Below are positions 1 to 6,564 of a stretch of 53,105 bases of DNA, piece by piece; position 1 is the stretch's first letter; each line of letters starts with the position of its first letter. The notes under the pieces are model-generated. The model was not told the DNA's origin, searched no databases, and was given only the letters and a program-made list of their open reading frames with translations. The position numbers and the translations under genes are program-made. Origin of the DNA: an uncultured Steroidobacter sp. (GTDB lineage: Bacteria; Pseudomonadota; Gammaproteobacteria; Steroidobacterales; Steroidobacteraceae); NCBI RefSeq assembly GCF_937958065.1, contig NZ_CALFXI010000115.1, positions 1-53,105 of the forward strand, read 5' to 3'.

Positions 1-874
1 CCGCGACCGCATCGGGCGCGAACTTGTGATTGTCGCTGATGTCTTTGACGGCATCGCAGTCGGAGACGACGTAGCCGTCGAACTTCCATGCATCACGCAG
101 GCGCGCCTGTAACAAGAGATCGCTGACACACGCCGGCGCGCCATTGACGCGGTTGTAAGCGCACATGATCGATCCGGCTTTGCCTTCGACGATCGCCGCG
201 CGAAATGCGGGAAGGTAGGTGTCTTCGAGATCGTGCGGCGACACGAACACGTTCGCTTCGTGGCGGGTCGACTCGGGACCGCTATGGACAGCGAAATGCT
301 TGGGCGATGCAATCACATCGGGACGCTCGGGATCCGGCCCTTGCATGCCGCGCACGTACGCCACCCCAACGCGCGCCGTAAGAAATGGATCCTCGCCGTA
401 CGTTTCCTGTCCCCGCCCCCAGCGCGGATCGCGAAAGATATTGATGTTGGGCGACCAGGTATCCAGCCCGGTGCCGATGCGACCCAGTCGTCCCGTTCTG
501 CGCCCCAGTGCATGCAGCGCGCGCACTTCGACGCTGATCGCCGCGGCGACCTGATTCACCATGGCTTCATCGAACGATGCGGCCAGCCCGATCGGCTCGG
601 GGAAATTCGTGGTGGGCACCGGGCCCATCGCACCGTGCAGCGATTCGGTCCACCAGTTATAGGCCGGGATCTTCAGGCGCGGGATCGCCGGCGCCGTGTT
701 CAGCAACTGCTCGACCTTCTCATCCAGTGTCAGCTGCGCGACCAGCGCTTTCGCCTTTTCATCGGCTCGCGCGCGTATGGATGCCTGATCCGCCGTAGAC
801 GCCACGGCCACGCCGCTGGCGGCAACTGCCAGGCAGAGCGCCAGAAACCCAGTTGGAATGTTCCGCAAAGACAT
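1..874 (-). CDS. GH3 beta-glucosidase/beta-xylosidase, N-terminal part (cut by left edge)
   Basis: The reading frame is open to the left edge, so about 291 N-terminal residues are visible out of a family length of roughly 700-900. It begins with an N-terminal Sec signal (MSLRNIPTGFLALCLAVAAS), then the GH3 N-terminal barrel: a LTLDEKVEQL segment, SPNINIFRDPRWGRGQETYG, a KHF motif, and GYVVSDCDAV, whose VSD aspartate is the usual catalytic nucleophile. Such enzymes release terminal glucose or xylose from oligosaccharides in the periplasm. The start at 874 has AGGA about seven bases upstream; an ATG at 889 that overlaps the preceding stop (TGATG) is the alternative. It is the last visible gene of the minus-strand operon starting at 9438, and with two esterases upstream a xylan-type substrate is plausible. 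The exact sugar specificity cannot be read here. Confidence 0.88.
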   Translation of the reverse strand, partial: MSLRNIPTGFLALCLAVAASGVAVASTADQASIRARADEKAKALVAQLTLDEKVEQLLNTAPAIPRLKIPAYNWWTESLHGAMGPVPTTNFPEPIGLAASFDEAMVNQVAAAISVEVRALHALGRRTGRLGRIGTGLDTWSPNINIFRDPRWGRGQETYGEDPFLTARVGVAYVRGMQGPDPERPDVIASPKHFAVHSGPESTRHEANVFVSPHDLEDTYLPAFRAAIVEGKAGSIMCAYNRVNGAPACVSDLLLQARLRDAWKFDGYVVSDCDAVKDISDNHKFAPDAVA

Positions 875-888
875 GCCGCTTCCTTTCA

Positions 889-1911
889 TCACGCACCCCG
901 CAAGATCTGCATCACCCGGGCGCGGATCTTCTGATAGTTACTCGGCTGCAACGGCCCGAGCACGCCGTGCTGATCCGCTGGCAGGTGCGCCAGCGGATGG
1001 CCATGGGTTCGAAACACGAAATGATCGAAGAACGCCTTCCATGCCTGCCGTTCGGCGGGCGGGCGCTCCGAGATCGCAATCATGCTCAGCAGCATGGTGA
1101 TGGCCGGAGCATCCGGCCCGGCACTGAAGGCGTCCCACCAGTAGTTCACCAGCGCGTTGAACGACGCAGTTGCCTCCACCTGATGCCACCACAGCTTCGG
1201 CACATAGATGGCATCGCCCGCCTGCAACTCGGCGACCAACGCCTGCTCGCGAACTTCGCGGAAGCGCGGATATCTTGGATCATCGGGAGGCGCGGCCGCC
1301 GCGAGGCTCACCGGCTGGCCGGCCATCGTGTGATCGATGGGACTGATATAGAGCCGATCGATCGTCTCCGGAGCATACAAGGTGAAGCGGCGCGTTCCTG
1401 CGACGACACAGGCAAGATTGTCCATCGTGTCGTAGTGAGCCGAGACGTTCGAGGCATGCCCCAGCCAGATGCGAGGCGTGACGTTCGTCTTCAGCACCGA
1501 TAAGGAATTCTCGGCTGCAAAGCCCGGCAGATACTGTTCGGTCGGCACCGAACCCAAATACATCGAGCGCCCGGTTGCCTCCACCGAGGTCGCGACGATG
1601 CGCTCGACCGCGTCGCCAAAGCGCATGAGAGCGCGTGAGAAGTTGAAGCCTCGAAGATCGTCGCTGTAGTAATACTTGCCCGCGATGCGCGACTCACCGA
1701 CAAAGACCTCCGCCTCGCCGCCGGCGTCGAAGCGCGCCAGGTAGTCTCTGAGCTCACGCGGCGAGCGCCTGCCAGCCGACACCGCGGGCCATGCAGAGAC
1801 CAGGCCTCGTATGACTACGGGGCGGCAGGGCTCGGCGACCCGACTCAGAAACGAGTCCGGATCGGTGAGATCCCGAGCCGCGATCTCCTGGGGCGCGAGT
1901 GCTAGCGACAT
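889..1911 (-). CDS. Cupin-like JmjC-domain protein (cupin_8), putative Fe(II)/2-oxoglutarate oxygenase
   Basis: A protein of 340 residues with the JmjC/FIH-like cupin fold. The iron motif HxD is visible in SNVSAHYDTMDNL, and the distal histidine lies in GDAIYVPKLWWHQVEA, so the 2-His-1-carboxylate triad looks complete. The segment RPVVIRGLVSAWPAV near the N-terminus is typical of cupin_8 proteins. Known relatives hydroxylate protein side chains or small molecules; the substrate here is unknown. No signal peptide is seen, so it should be cytoplasmic. The frame extends upstream to 2166 but that part overlaps the esterase; the ATG at 1911, ten bases inside the end of the upstream gene, gives the family-like N-terminus MSLALAPQ. 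Its place between exported carbohydrate enzymes is odd but recurs in TonB-receptor/halogenase loci. Confidence 0.85.
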   Translation of the reverse strand: MSLALAPQEIAARDLTDPDSFLSRVAEPCRPVVIRGLVSAWPAVSAGRRSPRELRDYLARFDAGGEAEVFVGESRIAGKYYYSDDLRGFNFSRALMRFGDAVERIVATSVEATGRSMYLGSVPTEQYLPGFAAENSLSVLKTNVTPRIWLGHASNVSAHYDTMDNLACVVAGTRRFTLYAPETIDRLYISPIDHTMAGQPVSLAAAAPPDDPRYPRFREVREQALVAELQAGDAIYVPKLWWHQVEATASFNALVNYWWDAFSAGPDAPAITMLLSMIAISERPPAERQAWKAFFDHFVFRTHGHPLAHLPADQHGVLGPLQPSNYQKIRARVMQILRGA

Positions 1912-2984
1912 CCGGCTTTGGAACAAAGGTGAGCACCGAAGAACGGCAGCACATGATTCTGGAAACGATCGCCCAGCCTGTTGGTATGGTCGCCGGCATA
2001 CACCTGGAAGCTGTTGGCGATCCCATAGGCGTCGAGCACCTCGTGGAGCTTCGCGGTATCGGCGCGCAGTCCGTCCTGATCGCCGACATCGATTGCGATC
2101 GCGTCGTAGCGGCGGATGTTTCCTATGTACTGATGAATGAACGCGAGCGGCGCGTTGGCCGCCCATCTCGCCAGGACATCGGCCTGCGCGTCGCCGGTGG
2201 GCAGATCGAGAAATAGCGGAGGATTTGTCGGATTGGGGGACCAGGCAGCCGCCGCGGCCAGCTGGGCACGCGCGAAGAACGGCAGCTTGGCCGAGTCAGC
2301 GGGAGTCTGCACTTCCGCGAGGAGCTTGCTGTTCTCGGCGTTGGCAGGCCCGACGGACCGCGGCGAGAGACAGCAGGGGCTCATGATGTAGAGGCTGCCG
2401 AACACGTCCGCATGTTTCATTCCGATTCGAGTGGCGCCGTAGCCGCCCATGGAATGACCGGCCAGACCGCGGCTGCGCCGTTCGGGAATCGTGCGGTAAT
2501 GGGCATCGATGTATGCAACCACATCCCGGGCAATGAAGCTCTCGAAGTCTCCCGTCGTGATCGAGCCCGAATACATCGAGCCGTTGTGCACGGTCTTCGA
2601 ATCGGGCAACACCACGATCATCTCCTGGGCGCCGCGCGCGAACGCGCCTTCGATGGTCTGCGGCGCATGGATCTCGCGAGACCATTGTTCGGCGCCGATC
2701 GAATATCCGTGCAGCGCATACAGCACGGGATACCGGCGCTTCGGCTCCTGTTTGTAACTGGGCGGCAGGAACACCAGGACGTCACGCTCGACCGCATTGC
2801 CTTCGAGATTGCCTTCGATCGAGCTCGCGTGAATCTTGATGGATTCGAGCGTGACCGGTTTGGCGCCGGCCACCGGCGGCGGCGCTTCGGTCTGCATCTG
2901 CGCCTGTGCCCAACCGGCGAACAAGACGCTCAACGACAATACGATCCAGCGGGCAGCTCGAGTCTTCATCATCCGCGATCTCAT
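1902..2984 (-). CDS. Exported esterase D / CE1-like hydrolase
   Basis: An alpha/beta hydrolase of about 360 residues after a Sec signal (WIVLSLSVLFAGWAQAQ). The core carries RDVLVFLPPSY, YPVLYALHGY (oxyanion region), and the nucleophile elbow GHSMGGYGA with the catalytic serine; a DGLR aspartate and a late GDHTNRLG histidine fit the rest of the triad. The esterase D/CE1 group includes feruloyl and acetyl-xylan esterases, so removal of acyl groups from hemicellulose is likely in this operon. The start at 2984 overlaps the stop of the upstream esterase (TGATG), implying translational coupling; ATGs at 2972 and 2969 are alternatives. The 3' end overlaps the JmjC gene by ten bases. Confidence 0.87.
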   Translation of the reverse strand: MRSRMMKTRAARWIVLSLSVLFAGWAQAQMQTEAPPPVAGAKPVTLESIKIHASSIEGNLEGNAVERDVLVFLPPSYKQEPKRRYPVLYALHGYSIGAEQWSREIHAPQTIEGAFARGAQEMIVVLPDSKTVHNGSMYSGSITTGDFESFIARDVVAYIDAHYRTIPERRSRGLAGHSMGGYGATRIGMKHADVFGSLYIMSPCCLSPRSVGPANAENSKLLAEVQTPADSAKLPFFARAQLAAAAAWSPNPTNPPLFLDLPTGDAQADVLARWAANAPLAFIHQYIGNIRRYDAIAIDVGDQDGLRADTAKLHEVLDAYGIANSFQVYAGDHTNRLGDRFQNHVLPFFGAHLCSKAGCR

Positions 2985-4195
2985 CAAGTCCGGGCTTTGC
3001 GATTCTTGAACAGCCGGGGCGCGAAGTCGTGCAACGCGCGCCGCCAGGTCTGCCACTCGTGGTCCGTGCCTTGCGACTCCACATAGACGTGCTCGATGCC
3101 TGCCGCGTTCAGGCCTTCGTGCAAGCCCCGGATGCCGGATCGGAATCGTTCGGATTCGGCGGTCCCGACGCCCAGCCAGAGCACATGCACCTGCTTCGCG
3201 AAGGCGGCCGCGTCGGCGAACACGCCGTTATAGTCCGTCTTCGGATCGAACTTGCCCGCGCCAGGAGCGAGCAGCCCGCCGGCGCCGCTGAAGCCGCCGA
3301 TGTGAGAGAACAGATCGAGATGATTGAGCGTGATGTGGAACGTTTGCATCCCGCCCATCGACAGGCCCGCCATGGCGCGGTTATCGCGATCGGCGCGCGT
3401 CCTGAACGTCCTGTCGATGAACGGAATCAGCGCCTGAGTGACATCGTCCTCGAACGTTTCAGCCATGTCCTGCATCGCTTTGAGCATGGCCGGCGAGCCG
3501 AACGCGGTCGTCGACATATCGGGCGGAGCTTCGCCGGCTCGCCGCGCATAGCCGTAAGCCATGACGACGATCATGGGCTCGGCCGCGCGTGCCGCAATCA
3601 GGTTGTCCAGAATGAAATTCGCGCGCCCCTGGCGGATCCAGCCGGTCTCATCCTCACCACCGCCATGCTGCAGATAGAGCACGGGAAAACGCGCTTTCGG
3701 TTGCGTGTCGTAACCCGGCGGCAGATACACCAGCGCATGTCGCCAGGTTCCGGTGACCTTGGAGTGATACCACACCTCACGCACCTGGCCGTGAGGAACG
3801 TCCTGGATGGAATAGTAAGTCGCACCCGGCTCCGGAATTTCCACGGCGCTCGCATGCCGTGAGCCGCCGAAGAATGCCTGACTGCCCGGGTCGGAGACTT
3901 CAGCGCCATCGATGACGACGGTGTAGTAGTGGAACCCCGGAACCAGCGGCTCGGTGATCACGGACCAGAAGCCGTCGGACTGTTTCTCCATGTCGACTTT
4001 GGGGCCGTTCCAGAAATTCAATTTGACCTTCGTCGCGTCCGGTGCTCGCACGCGCACCTGCACGCGGCCGGCATCGTCCACGCGCGGATACTGCGCGCCC
4101 CACACGTTGGTGCTCGCGGGTCGGAAGTCGCCGCCCGCCTGCGCCCAACAAATATTCGCCGCCAGCGCGCAAACGATTGCCGCCATCCACTTCAT
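2984..4195 (-). CDS. Exported two-domain esterase: N-terminal E-set (CBM48-like) plus esterase D domain
   Basis: A protein of about 403 residues. A signal peptide (MKWMAAIVCALAANICWAQA) is followed by an immunoglobulin-like E-set domain over roughly residues 30-130 (GRVQVRVRAPDATKVKLNF, PGFHYYTVVIDG) and then an alpha/beta hydrolase: REVWYHSKVTG, ARFPVLYLQHGGGEDETGW, the nucleophile elbow AGLSMGGMQT, and GTDHEWQTWR with the probable catalytic histidine. This architecture is that of feruloyl-esterase-like enzymes such as the XynZ-type CE1 group. The ATG at 4195 is chosen because it begins the signal peptide; the longer frame to 4357 overlaps the SapC gene. It lies 34 bases downstream of SapC and is coupled to the next esterase. 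The two adjacent paralogous esterases may split the work between different acyl linkages. Confidence 0.88.
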   Translation of the reverse strand: MKWMAAIVCALAANICWAQAGGDFRPASTNVWGAQYPRVDDAGRVQVRVRAPDATKVKLNFWNGPKVDMEKQSDGFWSVITEPLVPGFHYYTVVIDGAEVSDPGSQAFFGGSRHASAVEIPEPGATYYSIQDVPHGQVREVWYHSKVTGTWRHALVYLPPGYDTQPKARFPVLYLQHGGGEDETGWIRQGRANFILDNLIAARAAEPMIVVMAYGYARRAGEAPPDMSTTAFGSPAMLKAMQDMAETFEDDVTQALIPFIDRTFRTRADRDNRAMAGLSMGGMQTFHITLNHLDLFSHIGGFSGAGGLLAPGAGKFDPKTDYNGVFADAAAFAKQVHVLWLGVGTAESERFRSGIRGLHEGLNAAGIEHVYVESQGTDHEWQTWRRALHDFAPRLFKNRKART

Positions 4196-4229
4196 GACTT
4201 CCCCCAAACGTCCTGCAGAATCTATCGTC

Positions 4230-4931
4230 TCAGCGATCGCCGGCCAGTCTGCGATTGCGCAGATGCGCCAGGATCGCCAGCTGGTTGAGCGAGCCGGCGA
4301 TCGTGTAAGCCAGCTGCAAATGACCGTTGCGGAACAGGCGCAGCGCATTGGCGTCATCGAGCTCGCGCAGCGAATCCCTGCTCACCGTGTACAGGCCCTC
4401 GAGCTGCAAGCGCTCGCCGTCGTCGAAGCTGAACGAAACGTCGATGGGCTCGAGCAGCTTCAGGCTCATCAGCTCGCGCACCAGCACCGCAGTCTGTTCG
4501 ATCCCTTCGTGCAGCTGCCCCAGCACTCGCTGGATTCGTCGCAGCGCCGTGCCCGGCTGCTGGCCCTCGTCGAACAGCGGCTCGCCTTCGGTCTCGCTGA
4601 ATCGCGGATTGGCACGATCGATGGCGATGCGTTCGCCCGAGATGAAGAAACCGTCGCGCTGCAGGCTGAGCGGCTCGAAGCCGCCACGCTCCTCCGTGCT
4701 CTTCAGCGCGCGCTCGCCCGGCTTCAGTGCAAGCACCGCGCCCGCATAGAACGCACCCGTCGCCGGATCCTTCGAGAACAGAATCGGGCAGGAGATGGCC
4801 GCGCCGACAAATTCACTGGGCACGATCTGGACGAAATGCGGTTCCGGCGCCTTCCGGGACGACACCCGGAGGTGTCCGTGATCCTGCGGATTGAGCAGCT
4901 GGTGAGTGGTCATGGTGCTGGCTTCTCTCAT
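4230..4931 (-). CDS. SapC-like family protein
   Basis: A protein of 233 residues resembling the SapC family, first named from an S-layer secretion locus but widely found beside TonB receptors and halogenase-like proteins. Visible features are an N-terminal HFVQIVPSEFVGAAISCPIL segment, FYAGAVLALKPGE, an acidic central part and a C-terminal HLQLAYTIAGSLNQLAIL region. No signal peptide or membrane segment is evident, so a cytoplasmic role is likely. The start at 4931 overlaps the halogenase stop (ATGA), arguing for translational coupling; an ATG at 4913 (MTTHQLL) is possible. Biochemical function is unknown; the constant neighbourhood suggests it works with the halogenase-like flavoprotein. Confidence 0.85.
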   Translation of the reverse strand: MREASTMTTHQLLNPQDHGHLRVSSRKAPEPHFVQIVPSEFVGAAISCPILFSKDPATGAFYAGAVLALKPGERALKSTEERGGFEPLSLQRDGFFISGERIAIDRANPRFSETEGEPLFDEGQQPGTALRRIQRVLGQLHEGIEQTAVLVRELMSLKLLEPIDVSFSFDDGERLQLEGLYTVSRDSLRELDDANALRLFRNGHLQLAYTIAGSLNQLAILAHLRNRRLAGDR

Positions 4932-6472
4932 ACCGGCTGCAGACCGTGCTGAACGATCTTGCGAATCAGATCGCGATGTCGAGGCAGCCCGGTGCGCAGC
5001 TTGTCGATCTGCGCAGCGTTCTCGCGCATCGCACGCTCCGCGGCACTGGCGCTGCCAGCCACGATCTCCGGCTCCAGCTCGGTGCGAAATCCCATGCCGT
5101 ACAGCACATACTGATAGCTGGCGGCCGGGAACACTTCCTCGATGCGATCGAACTCATCGTGATACCAGGGTGATTGATAGCGCCACAGCAACAGCAGGTG
5201 CTGCAGGCGTTCCGGAATGGTTTCGGGCCGACGGTTGTCACGCCAGAAGTCGGTGTCGTCGCGCTGGGTGAGCGCGTAGTGCAGCTTGAGAAAATCGATG
5301 ATCCTGCCCCAGCGATATTCGGTCGTGTTGTTGAAGCGGGCCGCGATCACGTCCATCACCTCGCGGCACACGGGCATCTGCTCGGCAATCAGCTTGGCCG
5401 ACATTTCCACGAGCACGATCGCCGAGGATTCCAGGGGCTCCAGGAAGCCCGCCGACATGCCGACCGCGACGCAGTTGCGCTTCCAGAAGATCTGCCGGTG
5501 ACCGGAGCGGATCGAAATCCGGCGCACCGGCAAATCCTTGCCGGCCGGGCCGATGTAGTCGCGCAGCTCGCGTTCCGCCGCGTCGACGGAAATGTGGCGA
5601 CTGGAAAATACGTGCCCCACGCCGCGGCGGGTGGGCAGCCCGATATCCCAGATCCAGCCGGCGGACTGCGCGGTCGAAATGGTGTGTGAGGCGATCCGGC
5701 TGGACTCGGTTTCGTAGGGAACCTGCACGGCCAACGCGGTATCGCAGAACAGGATGTCGTTGCAGTCGATGAACGGAACGCCCAGCGTCTCGCCGATCAG
5801 CAGCGCCTTGAAGCCGGTGCAATCGATGAACAGGTCGCCCTCGATCTCGCCGGCCGGTTCGGTCTCGAGGCTGCGGATGTCCCCGTTGTCCGTCAGATGC
5901 ACTCGCTTCACATCGGCGAGCACATGGCGCACGCCGAGCTTTTCGCAGCAATGTCTCTGCAGAAATGGCGCGAACTTGCCGGCGTCGAAATGATAGGAAT
6001 AGTTGGCCACGGCCTCGTACTCGGCCGTGGCGATGGTCTTTGGCGCGAGGCCATCGTCGCAGATCCGGCCTTGCGGACACACGGCATCGCAGAAGCTGCG
6101 GCCGTCGTTCCTGGCCAGCCAGTGCGGCACCAGATTGATCTGATTGAAGCTCTGCGGAAGCATCAGTGGATGGTAGTAACCATCGTCGCTGGCACCGGTC
6201 GTCCAGCGCGCGAACCACGCACCTTGCTTGAAAGCCGCGTCACACTGCCGGAACAGCTCCGTCTCCGACACGCCGATCCTCGCCAGCGTGCTTCGTAAGG
6301 TCGGCCACGTGCCCTCGCCCACGCCGATGATCGGCGTGGTGGGCGACTCGACCAGAGTGACGCTGAAGCTCGCGGGAATCCGGCTGCGATGCTTGGCTGC
6401 GATCACGCCCGCCGTCAGCCAGCCGGCGGTGCCCCCACCGACGATCACGATTCTTTTGACTGCTTGCACCAT
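4928..6472 (-). CDS. Tryptophan-halogenase-family flavoprotein
   Basis: A FAD-dependent halogenase-like protein of 514 residues. The N-terminus carries the dinucleotide motif IVGGGTAGW (about residues 9-18), then IGVGEGTWPTL. Lys82 in CDAAFK aligns with the catalytic lysine (Lys79) of PrnA/RebH. The second family motif WxWxIP reads WIWDIG, so its proline is missing. GDLFIDCTGFKALLIGE is also typical. Family members halogenate tryptophan or other aromatics using FADH2, O2 and halide, but this TonB-locus branch has, as far as I know, no established product. The ATG at 6472 gives the family-like start; an upstream in-frame start at 6508 is less likely. It follows the TonB receptor by about 90 bases and overlaps SapC by four. 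Confidence 0.88.
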   Translation of the reverse strand: MVQAVKRIVIVGGGTAGWLTAGVIAAKHRSRIPASFSVTLVESPTTPIIGVGEGTWPTLRSTLARIGVSETELFRQCDAAFKQGAWFARWTTGASDDGYYHPLMLPQSFNQINLVPHWLARNDGRSFCDAVCPQGRICDDGLAPKTIATAEYEAVANYSYHFDAGKFAPFLQRHCCEKLGVRHVLADVKRVHLTDNGDIRSLETEPAGEIEGDLFIDCTGFKALLIGETLGVPFIDCNDILFCDTALAVQVPYETESSRIASHTISTAQSAGWIWDIGLPTRRGVGHVFSSRHISVDAAERELRDYIGPAGKDLPVRRISIRSGHRQIFWKRNCVAVGMSAGFLEPLESSAIVLVEMSAKLIAEQMPVCREVMDVIAARFNNTTEYRWGRIIDFLKLHYALTQRDDTDFWRDNRRPETIPERLQHLLLLWRYQSPWYHDEFDRIEEVFPAASYQYVLYGMGFRTELEPEIVAGSASAAERAMRENAAQIDKLRTGLPRHRDLIRKIVQHGLQPV

Positions 6473-6564
6473 AGCCCGATGACTCACCGCTGGCGCCGAT
6501 CTCGGCATTCGAAAAAGGGGGAGGGGCCGGCCAGGGGATATGGTTCGACCCCTCCCCTTGCCGA

